NCBI GenBank assembly: GCA_019239975.1
Contig: JAFAZE010000167.1
Location: 62,001 to 126,000 of the forward strand
Origin: Streptosporangiaceae bacterium
GTDB lineage: Bacteria; Actinomycetota; Actinomycetes; Streptosporangiales; Streptosporangiaceae
DNA: 64,000 nucleotides
Direction: 5' to 3'
Shown here: positions 45,545 to 53,839 of the stretch, piece by piece
How the letters are laid out: each line of letters opens with the position of its first letter
Numbering within the stretch: position 1 is the stretch's first letter
Notes under the pieces: generated by a model
What the model saw: the letters and a program-made list of their open reading frames with translations, nothing else
Databases searched by the model: none
Told to the model about the DNA's origin: nothing
Translations under genes and position numbers: made by a program

Positions 45545-45599
45545 GGGGCCGATGGCGTAGATGGCCCCGTCTGGTGGGGCCGATGGCGCCAACGACCCC
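45545..45599. repeat. Paired 24-bp GGGGCC palindromic elements (pair B)
   Basis: Two diverged 24-bp units (45545-45568, core GATGGCGTAGAT; 45576-45599, core GATGGCGCCAAC) with GGGGCC and GGCCCC/GACCCC ends, 7 bp apart. Length, ends and spacing equal those of pair A at 35567-35621. The second copy is nearly palindromic throughout around GGCGCC. Located ~180 bp downstream of the FprA-like gene. Confidence 0.75.
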
Positions 45600-45720
45600 A
45601 CCGGTGTCAGGCTCGGCCCCCGGGCCGACAGGCGGACAGAGCCCACTCTTGGTCAGAATGTCACTACCCGCAGGCACCATGGTGGCGTGCGGGCGGTCCC
45701 GCCAGGCCGGCACCCGAGAC

Positions 45721-45739
45721 GGAGGTTCTGTGAACCTCC
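45721..45739. other. Hairpin GGAGGTTC-TGT-GAACCTCC before a small gene
   Basis: A perfect 8-bp inverted repeat with a three-base loop ends 15 bases before the ribosome site (AAGGAG 45755-45760) of the gene at 45767. It could be a terminator for upstream transcription or a leader structure controlling translation. Confidence 0.5.
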
Positions 45740-45766
45740 CATAGTCCTCGAGTGAAGGAGAATGAC

Positions 45767-46087
45767 GTGCGGGACTGGGGCGACACTGGAGACTTCGGCG
45801 GGGTCGGCATGCAGCGGCTGCTGATGGCCGAGACGCTGGGACTGACGATGGCACGTAAAGCGGCCGAGATACTCGACAGGCACCGGGACGCCCTCATGCG
45901 CGCCGCACCCGGCGAAACCGCGGACGGCGCCGACCTGGACGGCGCCCAGTTCGCCGCGGACGACGCGATCTTCACCGCGGTCCTCGACGCCGCGAACGAG
46001 TGCCTCGCCCATTTCGACACCAGGCCGGCCGGGGAACGCTGGTGCGACGCCCTCCTGCACCTGCTCGATCTCGCCCATTCCGCCTAG
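45767..46087 (+). CDS. Small hypothetical protein
   Basis: GTG 45767 is selected because AAGGAG lies six bases upstream; an ATG at 45752 is also in frame. 106 residues, mostly helical: GMQRLLMAETLGLTMARKAAEILDRHRDALMRA, an acidic loop GETADGADLDGAQFAADDAI, then FTAVLDAANECLAHFDTRPAGERWCDALLHLLDLAHS. No known domain or membrane segment. Flanked by repeat-rich DNA on both sides. Confidence 0.7.
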   Translation: MRDWGDTGDFGGVGMQRLLMAETLGLTMARKAAEILDRHRDALMRAAPGETADGADLDGAQFAADDAIFTAVLDAANECLAHFDTRPAGERWCDALLHLLDLAHSA

Positions 46088-46119
46088 CGCCCCTCTGGGC
46101 TCCGCGAGCGCTGCGCAGG

Positions 46120-46365
46120 ACGACTTCGTGAATTCCCCACTTCCGTCTACGACCGCTCGCGACGGTCTGGGCCTCCTTGGTTCCAGGAACACATGAGCAG
46201 GAGAGCTTCGTGGAACCTTCGGTGCCGCGTACGACCCCTCCCGACCGCCAAGGCACCCCTACGTTTCCGCGAAACACCTTCCTGGGACAGCGTCGTGGAG
46301 CTTTTGGTGCCGTATACGACCCTTAATTTCCGAAACGCCCTATCCTGATGCCGTTTGCCGGAAAC
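46120..46365. repeat. Three degenerate ~85-bp direct repeats with conserved core and hairpin
   Basis: Each unit has a core (T)TCGTG...TACGAC with exactly 23 bp between the starts of the two motifs (46125/46148, 46207/46230, 46292/46315), then 32-38 bp later a small hairpin: GTTCC-A-GGAAC at 46180-46190, GTTTC-CGC-GAAAC at 46263-46275, GTTT-GCCGG-AAAC at 46353-46365. Unit spacing is 82 and 85 bp, so it is not a coding repeat. No gene is supportable in 46088-46670; GC content falls locally in this block. Confidence 0.7.
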
Positions 46366-46670
46366 CAGGGGACGCTCCACATCGTGGCTGAGGTGATGTA
46401 GGGGTTGATGTGACCTGATGACACGGCTGAGGCGATCGGCGTGGTCAGGTGCCTGGGCCGGGCGAGGACGCGAGTCGGGCGCACGACCCGCCGGGGACAT
46501 GGTCTCCGGGCCGGGCCGGGGCGGGGCGCGGGCTGAGGTTATTGCCCGGCGGAGGCCCAACGCAGCGCCGGGGGCGAAGCCCGCCCGTTCAGAAACTGAA
46601 AGGACGACAGCTCTTACGGCGAGCGACGAGCCTTACGGCGGGGGTGCCCCACCCTAGCGACAGGTGCGAG

Positions 46671-46808
46671 CCGCGACGGGCCTGAGGCGCCGACGGGCGT
46701 GAGCCACCCGACGGGCCCGAGCCGCCGACGGGCGTGAGGCACCGACGGGCGTGAGGCACCGACGGGCGTGAGCCGCCGACAGGCGCGAGCCGCCGACGGG
46801 CCCGAGCC
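46671..46808. repeat. 17-bp tandem array (about eight units)
   Basis: Units close to GCCGACGGGCGTGAGSC run from 46671 to 46808; the last five are exactly 17 bp apart. 17 is not a multiple of three, so the array is not coding. It lies ~160 bp upstream of the sulfotransferase gene; between them is an AT-rich patch (46900-46935) with the palindrome GGAATATTCC. Confidence 0.75.
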
Positions 46809-46969
46809 GTGTGATCAGGCTCGCACCGAGGATTGCCGCACCGTAGGGCGGGTAGAAGTACGTCCTCGGCAGGGCCGGCGAGCGGGGATTGCCTGTGCCG
46901 GAATATTCCTATTTAATTTATTGGAATTATCCACAACCCGTCAGCCTGGAGTGCGGAAGCGAGGATGCG

Positions 46970-47956
46970 ATGGCACTGCCTGACTTCCTGGTGGCCGGGG
47001 TCCCGAAGGCGGGAACGACGGCGCTGCATGCGGCGCTCGCTCAGCACCCAGCGCTGTACATGTCGCGGATCAAAGAGCCGAAGTTCTTCCTGACCGACGG
47101 CCCTCCGCCGGTGAAGGGCGGCGGTCCCGGGGACGCGCTGACCTACCGCGAGCACGTGTGGCGCCGTGATGACTACGAGGCGCTGTTCGACGGCGCGCCG
47201 CCTGGGGTGCCGCGCGGTGAGTCGACGCCGCTCTACCTGTACGATCCGGCGGCGATGCGGCGCATCCGCACGCTGATCCCGGCGGCGAAGCTCATCGTCA
47301 TCGTCCGGGATCCGGTGGAGCGCGCGCATTCGAACTGGACCCACCTGTGGTCGGCGGGGCTCGAGCCGGTCGGTGACTTCGTCCGCGCGTGCGCCGAGGA
47401 AGACCGCAGGATCGCGGCTGGGTGGGCGTCGTTCTGGCATTACACGCGGCTCGGCCGGTACGGCGAGCAGCTCGGCTACGCCTACTCGCTGTTCCCGCGC
47501 GAGCGGATCCTCGTGCTTCGCTACCGGAAGCTGGTCGACCAGCCGACCGAGACGCTGGACCGCATCTGCGCGTTCCTCGGTGTCGAGACCGGGATCCTCG
47601 AGGAGATCCCGCGGCAGAACGTCACCGCGCACCCGGAGCCGACGCTGGCGCACCGCGCGGTCTCGCTCGGGATGCGGGCCGGTGACCTCGCCGGACGGCT
47701 GCTGCCCGGGCAGGCGGGCCTGGCCGTGACGCGCCGGCTGGAGCAGTTCCTCCAGCGCGACAGCAGGCAGCGCCAGCCACTCAGCTGGGCCGAACGGCAG
47801 GCGCTGCTCCCGCGTTTCGAGGACGACATCGCGCTCCTCGAACGGCTCCTCGGCGAGGACTTCAGCGACTGGCTGGAGCCCCGCTCCCGCTCCGGCGGCA
47901 TGGTCGGCGTGCGGCCGGCCGGCCAGGGCCAGGCGAAGAACGGGCGCCCCGTCTAA
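46970..47956 (+). CDS. Sulfotransferase
   Basis: ATG 46970 (preceded by GAGG) gives the family start MALPDFLVAGVPKAGTTALHAAL; the frame opens at 46889 through AT-rich, non-conserved DNA. 328 residues. The PAPS 5'-phosphosulfate loop is PKAGTTAL, and the 3'-phosphate-binding strand-helix is LIVIVRDPVERAHSNWTHLW; RILVLRYRKLVDQP is the third conserved segment. It transfers sulfate from PAPS to a hydroxyl or amine of an unidentified acceptor, perhaps a glycan, lipid or natural product. The neighbouring minus-strand glycosidase-like gene converges on it. Confidence 0.92.
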   Translation: MALPDFLVAGVPKAGTTALHAALAQHPALYMSRIKEPKFFLTDGPPPVKGGGPGDALTYREHVWRRDDYEALFDGAPPGVPRGESTPLYLYDPAAMRRIRTLIPAAKLIVIVRDPVERAHSNWTHLWSAGLEPVGDFVRACAEEDRRIAAGWASFWHYTRLGRYGEQLGYAYSLFPRERILVLRYRKLVDQPTETLDRICAFLGVETGILEEIPRQNVTAHPEPTLAHRAVSLGMRAGDLAGRLLPGQAGLAVTRRLEQFLQRDSRQRQPLSWAERQALLPRFEDDIALLERLLGEDFSDWLEPRSRSGGMVGVRPAGQGQAKNGRPV

Positions 47957-47965
47957 CCCGCCGCC

Positions 47966-48922
47966 TTACCCAGCGCGCCCAGCGCGCCCAGCGCGCCCAG
48001 CGGGCCCAGCGGGCCCAGCGCGCAGCTCGGTGACCAGGGCGTGTGACCCATCGGGCTGCGTCATCTCGTAGTACAGCCGGATGGCACCGCCGGGCAGCTC
48101 AACGAGATCCAGGTACCGGAGGCCGCCGCCACGGTACGGGGAGGACGCGAACGGGCCAGGCCGCAGCGCGGTGAGCGCCGCCGGGTCGGTGCCGGTGGCG
48201 ACGCCTGTTCGTTCCTCGTAGTTCTCCGCGGCCGTCGCCCTGCCGTCGTAGTACGCCGTGATCAGCTTCCCGCCGAACCGCACGGCGGTGACCCGCGTGC
48301 CCCTGGAGTCCCACTCGCCCGCCTGGCCGCTCAGCGCCGTTCCCTGCCAGGTCCACGTCAGGCCGTCGGAGCTCGTGGCGTACTCGGTGGTCATCTGGTC
48401 GGCCTCGAGCGGGTCACCGAGCGGATGGCAGGTCGCCCACATGTGCCACTGGTCGCCGTGGCGGACGAACACCGGGTCCTTCACGCCCTTCTTCGCGTCA
48501 CCGGGAAGGACGACGTCGCGCCGCCGGACGTCGAACTCGCCCGGGTGCGCCGCCTCGGTGATCTCGACCCGCCAGTGCTTGGTTCCGGTGGTGGCGCAGC
48601 TCAGGTAGAGCCGCCACCTGCCCTCGGGCGTACGGACAAGCGCCGGGCGCTCCAGGGATTCGGTCGCCATCTGCTCCCTGGTTATCAGCGCGAGGGTCTC
48701 GAAACGCTCGCCGTCCGCCGACCGTGCGATGGCGACCGCGTAGCCGCGGCCGTGGCCGACGGGCCTGCGCAGCCGGCACGCCAGGAAGATCTCGCCGTCG
48801 GCGGCCACCGCGGACGGCGCGCCCGTCCAGTGTCCGGGACCGCTGCCCGGCGGGGTGAAGGCGATCCGGGCGTCGCCGGGGCGCGGAAGCAGCGGTACGA
48901 TTTCATCATTTGCACTTATCAT
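47966..48922 (-). CDS. Five-bladed beta-propeller glycosidase-like protein (GH43/GH32-like fold)
   Basis: 318 residues, no signal peptide. Repeated propeller-blade patterns: [81 protein letters not shown]-like strands and [22 protein letters not shown]. Asp and Glu residues at blade starts could be catalytic but I cannot assign a family with certainty. The C-terminus [13 protein letters not shown] comes from a 9-bp DNA repeat (47969-48022, six copies). It is apparently translated from a leaderless transcript. Confidence 0.72.
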   Translation of the reverse strand: MISANDEIVPLLPRPGDARIAFTPPGSGPGHWTGAPSAVAADGEIFLACRLRRPVGHGRGYAVAIARSADGERFETLALITREQMATESLERPALVRTPEGRWRLYLSCATTGTKHWRVEITEAAHPGEFDVRRRDVVLPGDAKKGVKDPVFVRHGDQWHMWATCHPLGDPLEADQMTTEYATSSDGLTWTWQGTALSGQAGEWDSRGTRVTAVRFGGKLITAYYDGRATAAENYEERTGVATGTDPAALTALRPGPFASSPYRGGGLRYLDLVELPGGAIRLYYEMTQPDGSHALVTELRAGPAGPAGRAGRAGRAG

Positions 48923-48928
48923 ATCGGA

Positions 48929-48934
48929 ATTATA
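48929..48934 (-). promoter_or_regulatory. Perfect -10 box giving a leaderless start
   Basis: On the minus strand TATAAT (48934-48929) is followed by exactly six bases (TCCGAT) and then ATG 48922. That spacing puts the transcription start on the A of the start codon; no ribosome binding site is present. A clear -35 box is not visible. Confidence 0.65.
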
Positions 48935-49295
48935 GACAATTACGCTACTCCATGTAGCAGGATTGCCGTATCAGGGTGCCCGGAACCGGTGTGCCGACGT
49001 GTCCAGCGCCGACTGCCCGGTATATGGGGGTCCAGCGATGCATACGGGATGATCATAGGCCCGGCGCGGCACTCCGCGGTCACGCCTCGCCGTAGCCGGG
49101 CCCGGCGGCCCGGCGCCGGGAGCCGCCGGCCCGGCGGGCAGTTCCATGATCGCGGAAGCGCCAGGCCCCGCGCGGCACGGAATTTTCCCGCCACAGCAAG
49201 AGAAACCGCAGAAGGTATGGCCTTGGCGGTAGTCAGATCGGCCGAAATATCTCAAGATGGTAACTAACCGGCTGACCATCGCAAGGGGGGGCACG
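48935..49295. other. Intergenic region without a supportable gene
   Basis: The space between the leaderless glycosidase-like gene and the DUF4232 gene is AT-rich at its left end and holds a GC-rich inverted stretch around 49098-49140 (alternating CCGGGCCCGG and GGCCCGGCGG motifs). No open frame here looks like protein. Confidence 0.5.
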
Positions 49296-49916
49296 ATGAG
49301 GACACACGTCCGCGTCGCGTGGCGGGCCGGTGCGGCTCTCGCGTTCGTCGCGACGGCCGCCCTCGCGGTGATCCTGAGCAGGGGCGCCCCGGTTCCGGCC
49401 GCCCTGACGGCGGCGGGGGGTGCCCAGACCGCGGACCGCGCGGCCGCGAGCCCGCGGTGCACCACATCAAGCCTGGAGATCTGGCTCGGGGTCGCGCAGG
49501 AAAACGCATCCGGGTATGTCCGGTACCCTCTCGAGTTCACCAACGTCTCGTCCACCACGTGCGCGCTCAGCGGCTATCCCACGGTCTCGGCCTACCGGGC
49601 CGGGGAGGAGGGCCGCGGCCAGATCGGCAACGCGGCCGGCCGGGACGCTTCGGCGACGGTGCGCCAGGTCCTGCTCGCGCCGGGCGCGACCGCGCATACC
49701 GAGGGCCGGCTCGCCGCGGCCGGGGACTTCCCCGCCGCACGCTGCAAGCCGGTGGCGGCCCAGGAACTGCGGGTCTTCCCGCCGGGCCAGCCCTCCGCCA
49801 GGTACATCCCCTACCCGTTCGCCGCCTGCTCGGCCACCGGTCCCGGAGCGCCGGTCTTCCTGGTCGTCCAGCCGATCCAGCGGGGCACGGGAATCCCGGG
49901 CCATCCCGGAGTCTGA
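49296..49916 (+). CDS. Secreted DUF4232 protein
   Basis: ATG 49296 follows AAGGGGGGG. 206 residues: signal peptide RTHVRVAWRAGAALAFVATAALAVIL, then a mature DUF4232 domain (SSLEIWLGVAQENASGYVRYPLEFTNVSSTTCALSGYPTVSAYRAGEEG, FPAARCKPVAAQELRVFPPGQ, FAACSATGPGAPVFLVVQPI) with four cysteines that can form two disulfides. The family is an actinobacterial extracytoplasmic beta-sandwich of unknown function. Single gene 50 bp upstream of ppk. Confidence 0.9.
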   Translation: MRTHVRVAWRAGAALAFVATAALAVILSRGAPVPAALTAAGGAQTADRAAASPRCTTSSLEIWLGVAQENASGYVRYPLEFTNVSSTTCALSGYPTVSAYRAGEEGRGQIGNAAGRDASATVRQVLLAPGATAHTEGRLAAAGDFPAARCKPVAAQELRVFPPGQPSARYIPYPFAACSATGPGAPVFLVVQPIQRGTGIPGHPGV

Positions 49917-49965
49917 CTGGTCAGCGGCCCCCTGATCGTTTTCACTTCACGGGCACCCGGGGACA

Positions 49966-52167
49966 ATGGGAGTCATGAGCGTGAGCCAGACAGGGAAACA
50001 GCAGTCACAGCAGGCACAACAGCCGCGACGGCAGACGGAGGCGGAGCAGGCGGAGGCGGAGGCGGAACATCCGCTTCGCTCAGAGCTGCCCGAAGACCGC
50101 TACCTCGACCGCGAGCTGAGCTGGGTCCGGTTCAACCAGCGCGTCCTCGAGCTGGCCGGGGACGAGTCCATCCCGCTGCTCGAGCGCGTCAGGTTCCTGG
50201 CGATCTTCGCCTCCAACCTGGATGAGTTCTTCATGGTCCGGGTCGCCGGCCTGATGCGGCGCATGGTAGCCGGCTTCCCCGTGGAGGGCGGCGGGATCCG
50301 GCTGCCCGAGCAGGTGCTTGGCAACACGCTCGACAGCGCCCGTGAGCTGACGATGAGGCACGCCGCCGACTTCAGCGAGCGGATCCGGCCCGAGCTCGCC
50401 GAATACGGCATCGAGATCCTGCGCTGGAAGGAGCTCTCCTCCGGCGAGCGGGACCGGCTGCGCGAGCTCTTCCGGCAGCGGATCTACCCGGTGCTCACCC
50501 CGCTGGTGGTGGACCCGGCGCACCCGTTCCCGTTCATATCCGGGCTGTCGCTCAACCTCGCGGTCATCCTCGCCGAGCCCGGGGCAGCGGGCACGATGTT
50601 CGCGCGCGTCAAGGTGCCGCCGCTGCTGTCGCGGTTCCTCCAGGTGTCGCAGTACCGGTACGTGCCGATCGAGGACGTGATCGCGGCGCACCTGAACCAG
50701 CTCTTCGGCGGCCTGGAGATCGTCGAGCACTACGCGTTCCGCGTCACCCGGGTCCGGGACCTGGAGGTCGACGAGGACATCACGGAGAACCTGCTGCAGG
50801 CGATGGAGCGCGAGCTGGTCAGGCGCCGCTTCGAGCCGGCCGTGCGCCTCGAGGTCGAGGAGCCCATGTCCGCGGACGTGCTCAGCAACCTGGTCAAGGA
50901 GCTGGGGGTCGACGAGCGGGCCGTGTTCCGGCTGCCGGGGCCGCTTGACCTGGCCGGCCTGGCCGGGATCGCCGACCTGTCCATCGGTGAGCTGCGCTAC
51001 CCGGCGTTCGTGCCGTCCACCAGGGCGGTGCCGGAGGACACGTCCATCTTCACCACGCTGGCCGAACGAGACGTGCTCGTGCAGCATCCCTACGACTCCT
51101 TCACGACCAGCGTCGAGCGCCTCGTGGAGGAGGCGGCCGCCGATCCCCGGGTGCTGGCCATCAAGCAGACCCTGTACCGCACCAGCGGTGAGTCACCGAT
51201 CGTCGACGCGCTGATCGACGCGGCCGAGGCCGGCAAGCAGGTCGTGGTGGTGGTGGAGATCAAGGCCAGGTTCGACGAGCGGGCCAACATCGCCTGGGCG
51301 CGCAAGCTGGAACAGGCGGGCTGCCACGTCGTCTACGGCGACGTCAGGCTGAAGACGCACGCCAAGGTGATGCTCGTGGTCCGTGAGGAGGCCGACGGCA
51401 CGCTGAGGCGCTACTGTCACATCGGCACCGGGAACTATCATCCGACGACCGCGCGGCTGTACGAGGACTTCGGCCTGCTGACCGCGGACCCGGTGGTGGG
51501 GGAGGACGTCACCGACCTGTTCAACCGCCTCACCGGGTACAGCAGGAAGAACTCCTACCGCCGGCTGCTGGTCGCGCCGGAGGCGCTGCGGGCGGGCATC
51601 GTGGGCCGTATCGCGCGGCAGGCGGCGCGCCGCCGGGCCGGCGAGCCGGCCATGATCCAGTTCAAGACCAACGCGCTCCTCGACGAAGTGGTGATCGACG
51701 CCCTCTACCGTGCCTCGCAGGCCGGCGTGCCGGTGGACCTGTGGGTCCGCGGAATGTGCGCGCTCCGCCCGGGCATACCCGGCCTGTCCGAGAACATCCG
51801 GGTCCGCAGCGTGCTCGGCCGTTTCCTCGAGCATTCGAGGATCTACGCGTTCGGCACCGGCGGCCCGGACTGCGGTGACATGCGAGAGGGCGGGTTCGCG
51901 GCGGACGAGGTCTGGCTCGGCAGCGCGGACATGATGCACCGGAACCTGGACCGGCGGGTGGAGGTGCTGGTGCGGGTGACCGATCCCGCGCACTGCAAGC
52001 GGCTGCGCGAGCTGATCGCCCTGGGCCTGGACGACAGCACCTCGTCGTGGTGGCTTGACGGCGCGGGCAACTGGACCCGGCATTCCAGGGACGAGGCAGG
52101 GCGGCCGCTGCGCGACGTGCAGGAGACGCTGATCAGGGAGCGCCGCGGCCGGAGCGCCGATGCCTGA
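49966..52167 (+). CDS. ppk: Polyphosphate kinase 1
   Basis: 733 residues. Polymerises the gamma-phosphate of ATP into inorganic polyphosphate, reversibly, at the inner membrane. After a Gln/Glu-rich N-terminal tail come the PPK1 N domain ([21 protein letters not shown]), middle domain ([30 protein letters not shown]), and C1/C2 domains with the phosphorylated-histidine motif KTHAKVMLV and [28 protein letters not shown] 49975 is an alternative start. The final bases overlap the mutT1-like gene, the same pairing as M. tuberculosis ppk1-mutT1. Confidence 0.97.
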   Translation: MGVMSVSQTGKQQSQQAQQPRRQTEAEQAEAEAEHPLRSELPEDRYLDRELSWVRFNQRVLELAGDESIPLLERVRFLAIFASNLDEFFMVRVAGLMRRMVAGFPVEGGGIRLPEQVLGNTLDSARELTMRHAADFSERIRPELAEYGIEILRWKELSSGERDRLRELFRQRIYPVLTPLVVDPAHPFPFISGLSLNLAVILAEPGAAGTMFARVKVPPLLSRFLQVSQYRYVPIEDVIAAHLNQLFGGLEIVEHYAFRVTRVRDLEVDEDITENLLQAMERELVRRRFEPAVRLEVEEPMSADVLSNLVKELGVDERAVFRLPGPLDLAGLAGIADLSIGELRYPAFVPSTRAVPEDTSIFTTLAERDVLVQHPYDSFTTSVERLVEEAAADPRVLAIKQTLYRTSGESPIVDALIDAAEAGKQVVVVVEIKARFDERANIAWARKLEQAGCHVVYGDVRLKTHAKVMLVVREEADGTLRRYCHIGTGNYHPTTARLYEDFGLLTADPVVGEDVTDLFNRLTGYSRKNSYRRLLVAPEALRAGIVGRIARQAARRRAGEPAMIQFKTNALLDEVVIDALYRASQAGVPVDLWVRGMCALRPGIPGLSENIRVRSVLGRFLEHSRIYAFGTGGPDCGDMREGGFAADEVWLGSADMMHRNLDRRVEVLVRVTDPAHCKRLRELIALGLDDSTSSWWLDGAGNWTRHSRDEAGRPLRDVQETLIRERRGRSADA

Positions 52168-53107
52168 GGGCTGCACCCGGCTGAGACCCGGCGACGGCAC
52201 CCGCGAGCCCGGCGACCTGATTCGCTCGGCGGGCGCCGTCACATGGCGCCGCGTGACCGGGGCAACCGAAGTGCTGCTCGTACACCGCCGCAAGTATGAC
52301 GACTGGTCGCTGCCCAAGGGCAAGCAGGAACCGGGGGAGTACCTGCCCGAAACGGCGGTGCGGGAGGTCGGCGAGGAAACCGGCAGCCAGGTGCTGCTCG
52401 GCCGCTGGCTCGACTCCGTGCGCTACCTGGCCAAGGGTGCTCCGAAGCAGGTCGATTACTGGTCGGCGCGCGCGGTTGGCACCGATGACTCGGCCGTGCC
52501 CAACAGCGAGGTCGACCGGCTGGTCTGGCTGCCGGTCGCGCAAGCGAGGAACCGGCTGACGTACCCCCACGACACCGGCGTGCTCGACGACTTCGCGCGC
52601 CGGCCGGCGGACACCGTCCCGCTCATCGTGCTCAGGCACGCGTCAGCGGGCTCGAAAGAGGAGTGGCGGGGCGACGACGCCGAGCGCCCGCTCGATGACC
52701 GGGGAATGGCCGAAGCCCGCGCGCTGGCCCGCGTGCTCGCGTGTTCCGCCTCCGCCGCGCGCGTGTTCAGCTCCGCGGCGCGCCGCTGCATGGACAGCGT
52801 TCGCCCGTACGTGGCGCTCACGGGCTCCGATATCAAAGCTGAGGACGCGCTCACGCTGGGGTCATCATCGGTATCCCAAACGGAAAGTGGCCTTACCCAA
52901 CTGGTCCGTGGCATCCTGGCGGCGGCCGAGCCGACGGTGATCTGCGCGCACCGGGAGAACGTTCCCGTGCTCCTCACGGCGGCGCTGGAAGCGCTGGGCG
53001 CCTGGCCGCTCCGCGACCCGACGCTGCCCAAGGGAGCCTTCCGCGTGCTGCACGCGGCGGCGGGCACGCTGACCGGGACGGAGTGCTACGACCTCTTCGG
53101 CGCGTGA
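52160..53107 (+). CDS. mutT1: MutT1-like Nudix hydrolase fused to histidine phosphatase domain
   Basis: 315 residues. N-terminal Nudix domain (residues ~20-145) with the box G-x5-E-x7-REVGEETGS in [23 protein letters not shown]-terminal SixA-like histidine phosphatase domain with [26 protein letters not shown] (RH motif) and ICAHRENVP. The M. tuberculosis protein of this architecture hydrolyses 8-oxo-(d)GTP and diadenosine polyphosphates. The start lies inside the ppk stop region (8-bp overlap). Its 3' end overlaps the convergent DedA gene by 22 bp. Confidence 0.92.
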   Translation: MPEGCTRLRPGDGTREPGDLIRSAGAVTWRRVTGATEVLLVHRRKYDDWSLPKGKQEPGEYLPETAVREVGEETGSQVLLGRWLDSVRYLAKGAPKQVDYWSARAVGTDDSAVPNSEVDRLVWLPVAQARNRLTYPHDTGVLDDFARRPADTVPLIVLRHASAGSKEEWRGDDAERPLDDRGMAEARALARVLACSASAARVFSSAARRCMDSVRPYVALTGSDIKAEDALTLGSSSVSQTESGLTQLVRGILAAAEPTVICAHRENVPVLLTAALEALGAWPLRDPTLPKGAFRVLHAAAGTLTGTECYDLFGA

Positions 53108-53829
53108 TCCCCTGCTGGATCCCGAACCTCCCGCGCGTGTTCCCCAGCGCCATCCGGCGTGCCGGCTGCTCGCCGGCGGCGGCGCAGGACATGCCCGGCG
53201 ATGAGTGCCACGATCAGCACGGCGACCGCGATCAGCGCGTAGTAGGAGTACTGCGTGATGTAGTGGTAGATCGTCCCGATGTGCTGCCCGGCGAAATAGC
53301 CGACGCTGACCCAGGTCCCCACCCAGAGGGCGGCGCCCAGGGCGTTGAACACCATGAACTTCAGCCACCGCATGCCGGTGATGCCTGCGATGATCCCGTT
53401 CGCCTGGCGCAGGCCCTCGATGAACCGCGCCACCACGATGATCTTGCCGCCGTGCCGGTTGAAGAAGGCCTCGGCCTTGTCGAGCCGCTCCTCGGTCAAA
53501 AAGACGTACTTGCCCCATCGCAGGGCCAGCGCGCGGCCGCCGAAGTGTCCAATGGCGAAGCCGATGTTGTCGCCGATGACCGCCGCCACGAACCCGATGA
53601 GGCCCACCGCGACGACGTTCATCGCGCCGTGGCCCGCGAAGATGGCGCCAGCGATCAGGATGGTCTCGCCGGGCACCGGCACGCCGAAGTCCTCGAGCAT
53701 GACCAGGAGGAAGATCGCCCAGTAGCCGTAATGGCCCAGGTACCCGCCCACGATGTCGAGGAAGCCAGGCAGCGGTGGCTGCGCGTTGCCTGCCAGCGCG
53801 GCCGCGACGGTCAGCACCGGGACGATCAC
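53086..53829 (-). CDS. DedA-family membrane protein
   Basis: GTG 53829 starts a hydrophobic N-terminus (VIVPVLTVAAALAG) 10 bp after the RNase D stop; the frame opens further upstream inside RNase D. 247 residues with DedA motifs: FGVPVPGETILIAGAIFAGHG re-entrant loop, GDNIGFAIGHFGGRAL, FFNRHGGKIIVVARFIEGLRQANGIIAGITGMRWLKFMVFNALGAALW. DedA proteins scramble or flip phospholipids and support membrane homeostasis. C-terminal tail is basic/polar. Likely the last gene of a DUF3000-RNase D-DedA operon. Confidence 0.9.
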   Translation of the reverse strand: MIVPVLTVAAALAGNAQPPLPGFLDIVGGYLGHYGYWAIFLLVMLEDFGVPVPGETILIAGAIFAGHGAMNVVAVGLIGFVAAVIGDNIGFAIGHFGGRALALRWGKYVFLTEERLDKAEAFFNRHGGKIIVVARFIEGLRQANGIIAGITGMRWLKFMVFNALGAALWVGTWVSVGYFAGQHIGTIYHYITQYSYYALIAVAVLIVALIAGHVLRRRRRAAGTPDGAGEHAREVRDPAGDHAPKRS

Positions 53830-53839
53830 CCTCGCTTTC

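Noticed and set aside
46147-46560. Possible gene in the repeat zone (minus strand)
   Set aside because: Similar fragments recur in different frames because of the ~85-bp repeat, and repeat spacing is not a multiple of three; no start signal.
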